Part shown: piece after piece, positions 1 to 15,300 of the stretch
Layout of the letters: every line of letters begins with the position of its first letter
Position numbering within the stretch: position 1 is the stretch's first letter
Assembly: GCF_040581485.1 (NCBI RefSeq)
Contig: NC_090129.1
Coordinates: 30,036,764 to 30,100,763 of the forward strand
Direction: 5' to 3'
DNA length: 64,000 nt
Source of the DNA: Linepithema humile
Lineage: Eukaryota > Arthropoda > Insecta > Hymenoptera > Formicidae
Translations under genes and position numbers: made by a program
Notes under the pieces: generated by a model
Database searches by the model: none
Told to the model about the DNA's origin: nothing
Seen by the model: the letters and a program-made list of their open reading frames with translations, nothing else

Positions 1-1032
1 CTCGTAATAAAAGCAAAAACCGCGTGAAGTGTTTCGTCGCGTTGCGTCAGAACGAGTCGCGGAACGACGTCCCGTTGGTCCTATTTGCGTAACTTTGGCA
101 TACCGCTGATTGTTGCCATTTTCTCTCACGAAGCGAGAAACACGCGACACAGTCTCATTTTTTTTTTTATAAAAGTTTAAAACAATTCAGAATGTACAGA
201 GCCAACTAAAATCTTGGATGACAAAAGTAATTATTTATAGTTATACAAATTTATTAATTAATATGAGTAATGTTATAAAATAGACGGTAATATTTAGAGT
301 GTTACGTGAATGCAGAGCCGATTAAATATTATTAGAGATAATTAATATATTTTTAAAACAGCTGTTTTTCTTTTCGGGGAAAAGTACATAATCTTTTAGA
401 AAAGCGAAATTTATTGAAATGCGACGTTAAATTGAATTCGAAATGGAGATTTATTATACAGAGTTTCCGCAGAAATGATAAGATACACGCGACGGTCAAT
501 CGAAGTTATTCGAAACTTGAGCGAGTACAGCCAGCCGGATGCCTACGAGCGATTCGCATGATGTGCATCGTTCTCGATCGGAACGAGGAAAGTTTAACGA
601 TGGAATTCGATACTTGTCAAGAGAGGCTCCGAATGGACATTGACGCGCGCGATTAGACACGCAAACTTTAAAACTTCGTTAAGCCGAGAAGCCCGCGGAT
701 TCTGGACGCAACGCGGACGAGTAAAACAAGGGGCGGGGAGGTGAAACGGGGGGTCTCTCCATCTCCGGCCGGATGTTGCCTTTCTCGGGCAGCGTTCGCG
801 CGCGCGCGCGCACGGAAAGTGGATGGAAGGAAATTGTCTCTGCATTAACGGAGGCTCGGAAACTGCTCCCAACATTTAATTAAAGACATTCCCTGAGTAA
901 TTCCCTCGGCGGCCTCGTAATTGCATTGCTTTTATCTCCAGTACAACTGTTACTTGTTTGGCGGGTCTTTCGTGTGTATCGGGAGTCAGAAGGACTGCGG
1001 AGCCCGGAATCTCCGCAGAGTATGAGAGAAAG

Positions 1033-1059
1033 GGAGAGAGAGAGAGAGAGAGAGAGAGA
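1033..1059 (+). repeat. GA microsatellite
   Basis: An uninterrupted GA dinucleotide repeat in a bru3-like intron. Confidence 0.9.
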
Positions 1060-2308
1060 ATGGACGACCGTGGAAAAGAAACGCGATCGACCGTGAGAGT
1101 CTCGGGGCCCATCAGCAAGATCCCCGTCCTTACTGCGGGATTCGAGGCGATTATTCGTACGATAAGGCTCTTGTCGTGATTCCTCATTGTGCGCCGACTC
1201 CCCCTCCGTTTACAAGGTGGTATCGTCGAATCGATACGAACGTATCCGGCACGGAGTGCGGCGCGTTTGTGATAGAGACATCCCGTCAACAAAGCGACGC
1301 GATGTTAACGTTAATAATTGATTTCCGTGTACATTCAAGAGAGAGCAGGCGCGCCGGTTCACAGCGGATTTCGACTACGATCCTCGTTTGTTCTACGTCT
1401 TCATTATGATAACTAATAATACAAGTCTAAATGGAGACTTGATAGAGGCAGATGTATGTTTATTCTATCCTCTCGCAGGAAACGCAGCGAAAATACATAC
1501 ACTTTAGCATTAATTTCTAAATAAAAATACACAGAGGCGCAATAGCAACAATTAAAAGTAATATTATAATTTATTGTAACGCGCATAATACTTGTGAAAT
1601 GTATTATTTTACGCGCAATATGTGCTTTTTGTGTGAATAGCTACAATTTTTGTTCCGAGAATTGCTTTGTTTGTCTTCCTTTTTTACGCTACCGTTTGAT
1701 CTTTCGGAAGCGTACTCGAAATCTTTGAGCGTTATTAATTTGATATTGCTGTACGGTTTTCCAATTAGCTATTTTCCTATTGACATTTAAAAGCGAGAAA
1801 GCGGTTTGTAATTTGAAACACATCGACGAATCGGACCGCTCGCTCTTGTATTACGGTCCGACAGACAGTCAGACGGACGAAGGGCAATCGGCGTTCCGGC
1901 CGATCTTGCGGTTCCAGTTGTATCTATTGAAATTACCGTCTAGCGGATTGGCAAGTGTGATGGTGCGGCTAACAGGAGAGCCTCCAATCAGCAGGTAATT
2001 GCTTCATTCCGTTGGCAAGGTCTGCCCAATATTGTGGCCCCCTGAACTAACATAAGCTCCGACGCTGAGACGTTGTTCCAAATACTTGTAGTGAAGGAGG
2101 ATGCGCCAACGTTTGTCTTTAGTGCTCTTGATCGATGCTGTATTCGGCCAATGGGAAAACGACGAGACGTCGATGAGTGCGGATATAAAAAAACATCGGA
2201 CGAGTCTCCGACAAGCTCAAATTCAACGAGACAACGACATACGACGCGGATGAAACATCAAACGCAACACGCGACCCACGGTCGTCGGCTCATGAAATCA
2301 TAATGGGA

Positions 2309-2324
2309 GGGGGGGGGGGGGGGG
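2309..2324 (+). repeat. Run of 16 G
   Basis: Sixteen consecutive G followed by seven A, in an intron. It is prone to length variation and sequencing error. Confidence 0.9.
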
Positions 2325-5300
2325 AAAAAAAGAGCGCGTGCTTTAATATCGACATTTTTAAAGGGGCAACCTTAACGCGGGGGCGACACGTAGGACAGAC
2401 ATAACGAGCAAGGGGGAGCGGCGACGGCGGCTTCAAACGTTCTCCGCATGATACCACGGCTCTCGGGAGGACGGCTTTTCCTTTTCGCGTGCAGTTCAGA
2501 ACGTTGGATCGGAATTAATGAACCGTAATCCCCCAATAATGAGGCTTCAGCTTCACTGGCTCCGATACGACCTCGCCGAGCCCCCTCGCAACCCCGACCT
2601 GCGTCCCGCTGCGCCTCGTCCCCAGCCCTAGTCTCTCAACCATGCCGCACACGTGTGCGCCGGCGTACATATGTGCTCGTTGTAAATGTCACATACACCT
2701 TACGGACACCTACGTTACACCTGCGTGGCGCACAAGACCTCGGGGCTCGAGACTGTCGACGCGAGACAAATTATCTTCCCGAGGTGCACGCGTCGATGCC
2801 GTTCACCGCGCGCGTAAACCCGGCGCAGCTCGACGAGTTTTTCTCGCGCGAAAGAGCGGAACGCACACGTGAATTGACACGCATCGCGGCGGTTCACTCG
2901 CAAATTCGACGCTCCGAATTATTTTTTTATTGCGTCAGCACTGACCTCGAACTCGTTAATATTTAGAGCGTGCAGTGTATTCAGTGAACTTGAAGTATCG
3001 TGCCTGGCTCAGATATTTATCGTACACTCAAAAAAATTCTCGTAATTGCCGTCTACTCATTAATTTGCCAAAAGTGTTTTGACCTGCATGGAAAATATAC
3101 AGACCTCAAATATGCGAAATAGCAAACGTTTAAGTGGATTTGTTCTGACGAAATATGTTGAATTTAAATTTGAAACTCCCCTGGCTGTTTAGACCGTGGA
3201 ATTGAAGGAAAACTGAAGTGAATATCGCATGGAAAAATTGTGTGATATTATTGAATATTTTTTTCCGATTAAAATAATTAATTTGCGATATCGTTGTTTG
3301 TGCTTAAAAGTGTTTCAGGGAATAAATTTTAAATTAATCAGACATTGAAAGCAAATGATGTTTAGAGAACGCAAAAGTAATGTTTCACAATTTTGTTCCT
3401 AAAGCTTTAAAGAGTAACTCAAACGCATATAGCTGAAAGGCGAAAGGGGAAAAGTATCGCAAAGCTTCCGATATTAGTTGTAGTTGCTGTAACGCGAAAA
3501 GTTACATCCACTCGCGTAACTTTTATGCCTTTGTAAACTGCAGCTAGCCGTTGATTTTCTCGCGACGCTTGCGGTTATACGCGCGTTTGACCCCGTTCGA
3601 GCTTCGACCGCAAGCGAAACTTTTAATAATCGAGATGCCTGCGTAGTACGAGCCTTTCAGCGCTTGAAAATACCGAATGCAGCGATGTGTCCGCCGCACG
3701 TGTTGCCGAAGGTGAAACCGCGGATGAGAAGTCAAAGGGAATCGGGGATTTTTAACCGCGATCCCGCGTGGGATATTACGCAGTAACCTTCCAAGTCTCC
3801 GACCTTGCAATGCGAATTATCGACTAAAGCTCGTTATAACGCTGCGCTCAAGTTTCAAGGTACGTGCATTTTGAATTGTGAAAAGCGCGGCTTTGCTCTC
3901 TCACTGTGTTCACTCTCGCTCGCTTAACATCTCCGCGAAATTAGCGCAAGTTATTTTCCCTCTTTGGAAAATACGCGACGCGACGATTCGTTTGCATTAC
4001 GTGTTCAAAAGCAAAGCTCACGTAGTTTGCAGAAAAAAAAAGTACAAAAACTACTCGCTTCTGCGTGATTTTGTTTGCCGCGCGTACACCCCATTCGATG
4101 AACACTCGTCCGAACATTCGAGTCGCGAAAACGACGTGGAAAATAAAAAAAAAGAAAAAAAACAGCAAAAATAATAAAAGCAAAATTTGGCGCGACGACA
4201 CGAGCGAGTGTTTCTGACAGCGTCGATTGGCGTCGCGTAAAATCGCCCCCTCTTTCATTTCAGGGGGCGAGCATTTAACGCGTACAGACCTCGACGCATA
4301 GCATATGCATTATCGCGCGAGGGTGTCGGAACGGATGCCGGGGCTGCGCGCACACGCTGAAAATGCTTCATCGAGGTTGCCTTTGAAGCCACCGAGGCGA
4401 TGTCTCGATCGATCTGGTGGGAACGGAACGCGCGATGTATCACAAGGTGACGTTCCGTGGAAATCTGTCGAGCGGATATATCGCGTTACCGGTCCGATTC
4501 TGACTATGTCCTCGTCGTTAAATTACAAGCAATCGCGCCAGCCGGCGTATACGCGCCTCGCTGATGAATAACGACCCCCGAGCCTTTTGTGGCGAATCCC
4601 CGCGGGAGAGAAGACGGTCGACCGATTATCGATATACGCCCCAGTTGTCATCAATGCATAACAATCGCGCCGCGGATCGTACTTTTCGACACGGTTTCTT
4701 GATCTTATTGTCCGTGCGATTTTTATCTTCTGTAGAATCCTAAAATTATCTCTCTGCGATTTTGAGGATTTTATATGCGAACATTTCTCCCTTTTCTTTC
4801 CTTTCCATTATCCGATTAAATTTAAAAAAATCTTTTTCAAAGATCTCAATTTAATATATTTAATGCTCTTAATTAGTAAATTGAAATATTATCTTTATCT
4901 ACATATTTATTATTTTAATACTTTTATTGAACAATTTCATTCAATTAACGTGCTACTATTATAACGTAATACTATTATAAATTTAAGAGCGATTAATTAT
5001 CAAGTTTTTACATAAATAAGTCAAGGATTTTTAAAAAATAAATGCATTCTCGTTGATTTAGCACACTTTTAATATACAAATATATAATATTTATTTTTCA
5101 TCGTGCAATAATTTCTGCGGCACAAGACCTTCGCGTGCAGAAGGAAGAATCGTCTATCATGATAATATCGATTTAGTGTCAATATATGAATAGAACGAAA
5201 TCGATTAGAATAAATATTACATCAATAAAAGTTATAACTGATTAAAATCATAAAGAATATGAATATCTTTCTCCAGACTTTGCTCAACACGTTCTGATTT

Positions 5301-6218
5301 ATTTCGTGATCACATTTTACAACTTTCTGCAGAAAAGACGTTGAAAACAAGCAAATGAATTGTATAAAAAAGAAAGAGGAGAAAAAAAGAGGTGCACGCG
5401 AGAAAAGCATGGCGAGGTGCGCCATGCGAAGTCGCGTGACCGAAGCCAAAAGTCTCGTTACGCAAGTTGTAACATTACAACCGTTATATAAACTCAGAAA
5501 CGCCCAGCCGGCATTTGCATTGATGACGTGAATATAATGTATCACCGGCAGCCCGAAAGCCGAGCTTTTCTCCGCAGCCACAATGGCCACTGACCACCTG
5601 TTGCCTTTCCATTTATATTTTAGACGTCGTGAGAACGTCATCGCCTTACATATCCTCGCGAGCATCTCGAAAAAGGAGAGCTCCTTTTTTATGCAAAAGG
5701 ATTGTGAATCACTTTTCCGTCGCAGATTTCGCTCTTTCGCGAGTATCATAGTTTACATCGTCCACCATAATCGCCGAATCCATTTAACACATGCTGTATT
5801 TAATGTTATTTTTCGTATTAAATATTTCTAGAGAATTACGATTACAATTTTAAATTTAATTGTAATTTTAGTTATAAATATTGTTAATAGCGATGAAATA
5901 AAAGGACTCCATTTAGTTTCAAAATTCTAGTGACTCTACAGTTTTAATAAATTTATTATTTTTGCTTTTTATGTTTTTTTAAATAATCAAACGCTATCGT
6001 AGCAAATGTAGAAATGCTCAATTATTCCTTCGGTTATAAAATCTTGATTAAAATGCTTGTTTCGCACGAAGGTTATAACACGTGCTAAATAATAGCTCGT
6101 TGCCGTGATCGTAAAAATGTACCCTCGCACATCGTAAAGTTGCAACAAAAAAATTCCCGTGTCATAAAAATCCTGGTGTTATGAAAACGACATGAAGAAT
6201 CTGCGTTATCTGTTGCAG

Positions 6219-6362
6219 GGTGCGTCATCCAGCATAGTGGTGAAATTCGCAGACACTGATAAAGAGAGGCAACTAAGACGCATGCAGCAAATGGCCGGGA
6301 ACATGAGCCTCCTTAACCCCTTCGTCTTCAATCAGTTCGGCGCTTACAGCGCTTACGCTCAG
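6219..6362 (+). CDS. bru3: bru3-like exon: end of RRM2
   Basis: This exon encodes 48 codons, phase 0 at both ends. It contains the final beta strand of RRM2 (IVVKFADT), the basic stretch after it (KERQLRRMQQ), and the start of the linker ending GAYSAYAQ. It lies between acceptor TTGCAG and donor GTGGGT. An in-frame ATG at 6192 precedes the acceptor, but it is intronic because the family sequence begins exactly after CAG. Confidence 0.92.
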
Positions 6363-9300
6363 GTGGGTCATGTTACCGTTAATGGCTCTCGCGTTACCGC
6401 ATTACCGCCTTGTTGTCCTCGTTACCGCGACTCACAATCTGCGATGGTTCGTCCCTCGTTACTCTCGGAAACGATCGGCCGAAACTCGATGCCGTCGCGT
6501 TAAGCCCGGCATGCAAAGAGGTCCGCCGCAATCACCTTTCGCGGTATAATTTATCCCAGCATTGTGCCAGCTTGCTAAAAGAGAAATATTGCTTTAAAAA
6601 TTACTTCATTTTTAACATTATACAGTATATTTCGAAAGCAACAAAGTATTAATCCGCAATTACAGGCGTTTAAAATTTTAACCTATATAAATTTACCTTT
6701 AGAAATTTATAAAATGTCATTTCTCATTTAATTCTAAATTAATTCTAGCAAAATTTGAATTTAAAGTTTAATTGCAAAAATATTGAACATTAAGAACTTG
6801 CGACAAATGAGAGCTTTTCAATATTTTCGCTAAAGAATTTGAAATTAATTCGGAAAACATATTTCTAAAATATTACTCAATTTTAATGTATTCTATATTT
6901 TATTTCAGAGATTTTAATATTATTAAGGATTTTTTTATTATTAAGGATTTTTCAACATTTCATTATATAGATATTTTTGCAAACCATAATGTTGTTTTTT
7001 TTTTTTTCTTTGTTTTGGAACCATTTTTTATTGAGAAAGAAATACAACGCAAGAAAGAACGTTCTTTTGGACGAAAGAACTTTTCTTATTGTAGCAGCAA
7101 GCGGCGCTTATGGCAGCCGCGACTGCACAAGGAACGTACATCAATCCAATGACCGCATTGGCAGCAGGACAATTGCCTCATGCATTGAATGGCATGCCAA
7201 ATCCGGTAGTTCCGCCAACTTCCGGTAAGTTTACAGCTGGCTAATAAAATTAGAATAATATTAGATACGCTGTGGAATGTGGATATTAGCAAGAAATCAC
7301 TTGTTCTTTTTCATTTTCCCGATATTTGTGTAAAAATGAGATTTGAATTAGTTGAACAAACTGTATACCTCTCTTGCGAATATTCACACACATACATGCT
7401 TTCATTATTTAGAATTTTTTTACATGTAGATATTACAATATTCTTTTTTCAACCGAGAAGTGGTTATATTTGTAATTTATCCGTTGTGCAGTTAATTCAA
7501 AATATTGAGCTGCGATGAAAATATAATGCACTCTGTTAATATTGACGAAGAACGTCTATCGGTACACGGTGTGTTAGTATTAACAATCATTCGCGAAGGC
7601 TGCGCAAAATGTATTTTTTCAATCCGAGTTAATCAATCCCGTTAATCAACTAACAGCATCAGTCCGATAAAACTCGCGCTTCACGAAAATAAGGGAGCAC
7701 ACTCGAGGGCGCACGAATTATCCACCATCAGCCTGATAGCGTCCGATTTCAGATAAAACATTTCTCCCGTTCGATCGCCATTCCTCTCGGCTCTCTGCGC
7801 TTCGTATAGTTTGCCTGGATTCTCGCGACAGACGAGGCGTACAGTCGGTTGCCTTATAACCGACTCGTAAATCAATACAACATTTTCATCGAACGTGACT
7901 CAAGCGAGAGATATTGCCGGTACCGCGAAACTTTATCGAAAGCTCGTTGCCGAGGGAAGAGGAAAAGCCAAAGAAACGCCTCTTCCTCGCCCTGCCTCGC
8001 TCACACCTCTCTTTTCATCCTTCTCACTTACGCCTTCGCGGCGTGGCGATGCAAGGGGGCGCAGAGAGAGGCCGAAGCGCCGTAGGAAAGTAAAGTAAGC
8101 GCGGAAATCGGCTCCGTTATACGTCGAGTCTCGTCGAGCGGAAGGTAATACCATTTGATAGGGAAATAATATTTTATTTCTCCGTTGAATCCCCTCCCCG
8201 TCGCGGCTCGCCCCGCCGCGTCCATCCGCTTTCCTCTGAAGATTACCGAAGCAGCGCGCTTTTATTTCCGACGAAACGACGCCGCAAACGCAAACTGTGT
8301 GTACAGGGTGGCATTTGCAGTTAGATCTGTGTAACGAGGAATCGTTCTGTGGTTTTATAGTTCTAGCGATTGCCCGCATTTCAGACGAATCTAATGATTC
8401 GTCGATGATATAAAAGTCGAGACGGAATTAAGTCGAGAATAAATACTTGGGTTAAATCTTTTTAGAAACAGTTTCTCAAAATTGCACACTGTCACGTTTT
8501 ATGGAGTTTATATAACGCGAAATTTAACGAGGAGCCTTCATCGCACACGTGATATATTTTGAAGCGAAATCGGTGCTCGCTTGTAAAAATTTCACCCCAT
8601 ATGCGATCCATTTGACTGCTCGCCTACGTAAATCGACAATGTCGGAACGCATATCGTGCAGTCGCAGGAGTTTAAGTTTACGACGTATCGTATCATATCC
8701 CCGATGCACGGAGCCGGCTACGAGCGAGGATGCGGTGTAATCCGGATGTTATCGAGGCATTGAGATTCTTCTCCGTCCTGATCTTCCACCTTTCGCACAG
8801 CCGTAGACCCGATTCGGACGTATTAAAGTGCCGGAGCCGAGTTTTATCCGGCAGCAAATTGCGATGTTTCTCTGCGGAGCTTCTGAATTTATCATGCATC
8901 AAACGGGAGATAATGGAGAATTATACATTAACATTAACGAAATTTAAGAGATTGAGTTTAATTAAATTATAAATAGAAATCATAATATTATCACGTGCCC
9001 TATTATTAATATTATCGTGCGCTCTTGTATATATACCGTAATCTCGCATGCTAACTCGATAGAAATAACAGATATTACCCAAACATAGTTATATCTCATT
9101 ACAAGCGCCGAGTAATATCGCGATACCAAACGTTGATCACCGGTACGATCAAATGCGTTATTAACGCAACGCCGGGGCTTTGATCGCTGATCCGAATCAC
9201 ATCATCACCGCAGACGGGAGACAAACTATTATCGGCGAACGCGACCTTTTTGCGCAAACTTTGTCGCATATCGAAAACAAGTCGCAGCAGAGCTGTGCGT

Positions 9301-12300
9301 GTTCTAGTATTATGGTAAAAGTTGCGTGAAACGAACGGCGGGGAGGAAGAGAGGAGGAAATATGCGACCGGTTAAAAATGCGCAGCCTTTTGCGAGCGAA
9401 TTGACAACTTGACGATATATTAACGACGTTCCGGTTTAGCGAATCAACAACCCGACAGTTCGTAGTTCGTCCGACTCTTCAAACGCTGCGCGGGGCATGC
9501 GGGATCTGCTAATTATATGCATATAATTGAGAACGGAGGGAGAAGCGGTAAAGAAACGGAAACCGCATACGGCGATCCGATGCCCCGCGCACCGCGCAGC
9601 GGACGATCGAGGTCGGTGTTGAGAGAGCAGAAGGGTAATCGGTGTGTACTGATCAGGTTTACTCGTAGGTACCGGCACAGGGCAACCGGTGAACGGGGCG
9701 ATACCGTCGTTACCGTCGCCGACGATGCCGAATTTTAACATGGCTGCACAGACGCCGAACGGCCAGCCGGCAGGCTCGGACCCGGGTGTCTACACCAACG
9801 GAATACCGCAGACTTATGCGGGACGTGAGTATCAACTCAGGCGCAGCGCGCCGCCCCTGCGCAACACCCGGCCAATCGGCGACGGACTTTATTATTCCGC
9901 GGGGATGTAAATAACTTCGCGCAGGCTAAGTGCACCCCGAGCACGGCCAGGCGGGTGTACACTCGCGGCGTCATACTTCCCCGTGCCTCGCCGAGGAAGC
10001 GCCGCTGCACTCGTCGGCGTTTATTTGCGAGGTGCGCTGGAATTAACGGCGCGAAGGGGTTCGTACGTGGAAGACTTAGTATCCCGACGTGGAGCTTTGC
10101 GTACTCCTATGTTTATGCTCCGCGGCAACTCCGGTAATGAACAATTGAATTTATAAGTCATTTGTTCATTCGACGATTATTTCATTAACAGAGTAAACGA
10201 GCAAATATTAATTTTCAGATTCTTCCGATTTACTTATATTATTTCTCATATAATCCGAGAGAGTCTTCCACGACGCGAACCTCGACCTTTTGCATTTTGA
10301 CAAATGCATCTCGGCGACAGAAATTGAGCGATGCAAATATAAATCGCCTAGATGTTAATCAGATGTTAAATCGTGTCGACTCCAACAAATCATTAAACTG
10401 CGTATAGATCGCAATATCGCGGAGATAATAAATTTCACGAGGAGCGACGTATGATTATTTCTATAGTCTCAATTTTCCTTTAATCTTTGGCCTTTATCGC
10501 CGTTCGGATCGTTTATTACCGAGTATAGTCTCGGCGGAAATATCGAGCGATATCGATTGGCCTACTAGGTATTGCGACAGGGGCCTCTAGGCTAGGCCCT
10601 CTCCCCGATAAGAGCTGAGCTTACTGAAGTGTAGATGCCCTCCATCTGTCCATTCCAGCGCAGGGGCTGCCCAACGGGGAGGCGGCACTTCAGCATGCCG
10701 CCGCGTATCCTGGAATGCAGGCTTATGCTGGAGTGGCCGGTAAGTGTTTCTCCAGCATCAATTTTTATATCTATCGGCTTGTCAAGGTGCCTGTCTACCC
10801 TGTCCGTGTTCTTTCGTGTAATGCGTGTAGCGCGTCTCGCCCATTCCAGCTCCATCCAAGCGGTATAGCGACGGGTATTATCGACGTAAAAATAGACACG
10901 ACGTCAGACGGAGATATTTATGCATTGTTCTATTCGCGAGACTTCGCCTCGGATCGGGCAAGTAATTTTAACGCGGACGACGAATCCCTTATCGTATTTA
11001 TCATGATTTCGTATCGATCGCTATTTTACAGCACGAACGGATTCGAAGTATACAACGGAGTTCTTTCTGCAAGAATTTTCTTTAAAAGTTTTTTTTTACA
11101 TAAATATAAAATTTAAAAGCGTGTATTTTAGAGCGGTGAAAATTTTTTCATAAACGTCACATAATCGCAATGTTTGGAACAACAGAACGGAGCTACCGTG
11201 CACCGGTATTTCAACGCACGTCAGATAATACCTTGGCGTGCTCATCTCGCCCGGATGTTGCCTATCGCGATCTTTTGAGCGGGTCGGGAAAAACGCGCGC
11301 GCGCGCTTTCGACGAGGAGGCCGGATAGATCGTCTCGTACGTAAAGGAAAAATGCGTCGGAACGTCCGACGAGCGTTTATGTGCTTTTACCCGGGCGCTG
11401 TCGGTGCACTTACCTGCGAAAAATTCGATTTCGCTGATCGCGTTGCTGGTTGTTTGCATGCAACTATGGGCCGCATGCGTATACACACCATACATACACG
11501 TCATACATGATCGTGTACGCGTCAACGTTTCGTTCTATAATGCTTCTGCTGTGGTGCTACGATGTACTTCGGTGTCCTTCTAAATGTACTCCGTGTACAT
11601 ATTATATTGTAGTTTTACACGTTACACGTCCTCTCGTGCATGCACCCTCCTCACCAACACCAGCGGCGAATATTATACGTGCATCCGCCATCGACCGTCG
11701 GCGTTGCGGTGCGCGGCGCTGCAGCGTCAAAATGCAGCGCATCCGCGCAAATTATGATCCAATAAAGCCCAGCAAAATGGATGATCTCGTTTCACGGATA
11801 ATCAACGTCTCGATGGACCTATACTTCTATTACATTCCAATCACTCTCTCATCCCGTAATGAGAGCGCGTTCAACGAATTCCGCGAGCGCGTTAATATAC
11901 CGGGCGAGGCGCGGACAGAGTCGATTCGGGACACCAGTCGCTACGTCGGATCTGAAAATACACAGCCGAGTGTAACGAAAGAAAACAGATGCGGGATATT
12001 ACTTATTCCCGCCCGCGTTTAGTAATTAATTCCTACGCCGGCAGTCTCTCAACGCGTCTCTCTCAGCGCCGTATCGACGGAAATTCAACAAATTCGAGCC
12101 ATAACAAACGTATCCGCGTACACGGTGCGCGCACGCGAGCGCGCTCGCTCGTATTTACCGAGGACTCAAAAGCGGTATATTTTTTTCTATGTATTTTCGG
12201 CCAGTGTACACACACGCCATCGAGATCAGCGAGTGGAAAAAAAGCAATCCCGAATAACGGTGTACCTCTATCTGAGCGTGACGCGGCCGACGTATGATGG

Positions 12301-15300
12301 CGTATTTATTTCATACGCCAAACGTTGATCCATCGCGCACCGACGGGGGAAAGGAGGAGAGGGGGGGGGGGGCCTCCGGGTAACGTCAATCGGAATATAT
12401 TAAAGCGATGTTTGCACGGAAATAATTAATTCCAGAGCGAAAATTCGCCTCTGCCGATCTGAGAGCGCAGCTCGCGCACACGCTCCGCCTATCCGTCACA
12501 AACAGCTATCAATCACGAGCGTTTTAAATATTTATCAAGCTATAATTAATAACGACGTACTTGCTTTCTGCCTCGTCGCGTGTAGCGAACGGTATAATGC
12601 TGATTCGCGCACGTTTATAGCCGGATCCGAATTTACAGACTAACCAATTGTCATCAATCGTGCAGGGAGAAAGAGAGAGAGGGAAGAGATCGCATCGCGA
12701 ATTAAAATATGTTATATCGGACAATTTTGTTTAACGTGAAAATATTTTTTGGATCCTCGTCAATCAAAAGTGATATTAATATTTATTCATTCGACGACCA
12801 TCTTCTATATTTTTGTAACCGATACGGAAAAATCGTGAATTACGGCGAATCCTATCAAATGTTCGAATTAAATTTCGCTGGAACCTCATTACGTCGAGCG
12901 ATTTTTAATGTATCGACGTCAACATTAATGCGGAATGTAATCAAATTTCGTCGTAATAAAAAGCTCGTTATAATAATGACATCTTTCGCCGTCTCGTAAT
13001 ACGATATTAAGCAAACGCTATTACGATAATGTCTCCGATTCCAGAGCCTCATTCCGCACGCGGGTCGTATGTCCTCCCTCTGTGAAACGCTCCACATTTT
13101 AGCGTTTTGTATCGGGATGCTTTTCTCAATTGCTCAAATATTTAGTTTCGCAAATTGCAACGGGATACGCACTGTACAGCTGTGTACAGGCGTACTTTCT
13201 CTCTGTCTCTCTCCTTCTCTACCTCTCTCTCTCTCTTTTTCGTTACACTATCGCGCGCTAAGAAGACGTTCCCGTATCCCGTTTTAATGAGGCGCGCGCG
13301 CGCTTCGCAAGCCGAATCGGCTTTGAAGAGAGATCGAGTGTCGGCTAATGCCGCGCCGGATGCAACGCTGCGTTTTCGCAGACCGCGACGGCTCCCCGGC
13401 GCAAAAGTATCGTGTTGAAAGTCGCGTGGAACGGTGAGAACGTTGAGAGACGAATACCCTTGTCGGGGGAAAGGGCGCCGTGATGAATGTCGGAATCGCC
13501 TGTACGAGACGACCGTTTGTATCAGCGCGAGTCGTTTCTCGCGCTCGCTTTTAAGCCAGCAGGGCAAACAGGCCGCTCAGATGGAAGCGCGATTTCCATA
13601 TTCTCGCGTTAATGAGGAGATTATGCAGGATATCCTAGAAATAAGAGCTTCTCGAGGAAAATGTTATAATGGAGATCATCATACGCATATTTGTTATCTC
13701 TTTTTTGCATTTAATTAAATACTTTGCTTGATAATTAAAACCGTGCGAATTAAGATTGTTAAATAAATAAAGCTTTTTATTTGAATTAATAAAAGTTATT
13801 CAAATTGCGCTGAGAAAAAGCTCAGTTCCACAAAAGGCGTCCCATTCCAAAGCGATCGTTGGGATAGCCTGCATAATTCGAATCGCATCTCATAGTCCGC
13901 GGAATAATGCAAAAATATTCCCGCATTCTTTACATTTAATATCGTCTCGGCCTTGTGATACTTCGACCTTTATCCCCACTTCGCGACGAGTCTTCGGTAA
14001 ATCGCAAGGATGAGCGCTCGCGTCCCAGTCACGCGTCCCGGCGCGCTCCTGAAACGCACGATCATAAATTACGCCGTTGTAATCTGTCTAGCGATGGCAA
14101 CGCAATTTCTGTTGAATCTGTTGACGTTTATTGGACTGTTCGGCTTTTATTACTGTCATCGTCCATTATGTATGCGCTATCGCTGCATTGAATTACGACG
14201 CCTACATTTCGTTCGGGGCTTGTTGCCGGTTTCGAGCTGTCACTGGCTCTTATTGTCAACGACGGCCGACAGCGGATCGCAGTAGCCGAAAAGGGGGGAG
14301 GGGGGAAAAAAGAGGGAGAAATTAAAGAGGGGGACAGAGATAGGCAGTGGCACGTACAGATCTAGATGTGGACAGATCATGATGTACTTGTTATTTGTTA
14401 TTGTCGCAGCTTACCCCGCCGTCTACGGCCAGTTTCCTCAGGCTATTCCTCAGCCGATGACCGCGGTGGCGCCCACGCAGAGGGAAGGTAAGTACAACAC
14501 GCTCATCAACGTTTAACTGTTGACTGTAAACACGAACGACTGTAGACCCGAGATTGTAGACCCACGTCCCGTACACACGTCCAGACACGAATTATCCCTC
14601 GTCGGTGCCCAACGAGGTGCAAGACGGAGTTTCGACTTCGCCCGCCGCCGTCGCAGCAGCCCGCCGTACCGTTCATTCTCCACATCTCGCAAATAAAGCG
14701 ACGTCGCGCTCGATTATGCGAGCGAGAGCGACGCGCGGGAGGTAAACCGCGAAAGTCAATCCGCTTTCTATGTCGCTTGCCGCGCTCGTCATTCCTCGTT
14801 CAACTACGACGCGGTAACGCGATGTGATTACTTAAAAATGCCGAAATCCCGCGCTGCCTCGTAACTTGGTCATTTCGAGCATCGCCGATATTGACAGGCT
14901 TCTTTTTCAATGAAGAGAAATTGCTGCTCCGAAGACGCACGCTCCAATTCGATAGTTCTCGTAATTTTAGTTTCTATAATCGCGCGAAGCAGCACAAAAA
15001 CGCGCTTAATTAAAAACCATCGGTGAAAAAGAAAGGAAGAAAAAAAAAAAAAAAAAGAACGCGATCAGTCAAAGAGACAGGGTCTCGCCTAGTAAAATAT
15101 GGGAGGGTCAGTCATCTATTACGCCATCTTTTGCGGAGAAGGTATAAAAGAAGAGCTAAAGGCGAGGAAAAAGTCGACCTGGCGAGACCGGGGTTAGAAG
15201 AGAGGTTGAGCGAGCCAGCGCCTAATTGCAATTAACAACTCGCCATTATTAGAATATACGACGCCTTGCAATGAGATAATGCAAATAAAACGAAAGTTTT

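Larger units (their letters stand above)
1..6218 (+). other. Intron of the bru3-like gene, no coding exon seen
   Basis: This stretch precedes the first recognisable bru3-like exon and ends in the acceptor TGTTGCAG at 6211-6218. The exon that follows begins in the last strand of RRM2, so the upstream RRM1 and RRM2 exons must lie left of the window or be short exons I did not recognise. Open frames here are short and do not resemble any family I know. The stretch contains a GA microsatellite (1033-1059), a run of 16 G (2309-2324) and AT-rich segments near 4800-5100 and 5820-6000. Confidence 0.6.

Noticed and set aside
5222..5749. Minus-strand open frame of 175 codons with hydrophobic segments
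   Set aside because: The hydrophobicity comes from AT-rich DNA. There is no conserved motif and no matching exon structure nearby.
11450..12022. Plus-strand open frame of 190 codons
   Set aside because: It lies in a bru3-like intron, has no recognisable domain, and is not flanked by splice sites that would keep the CELF frame.
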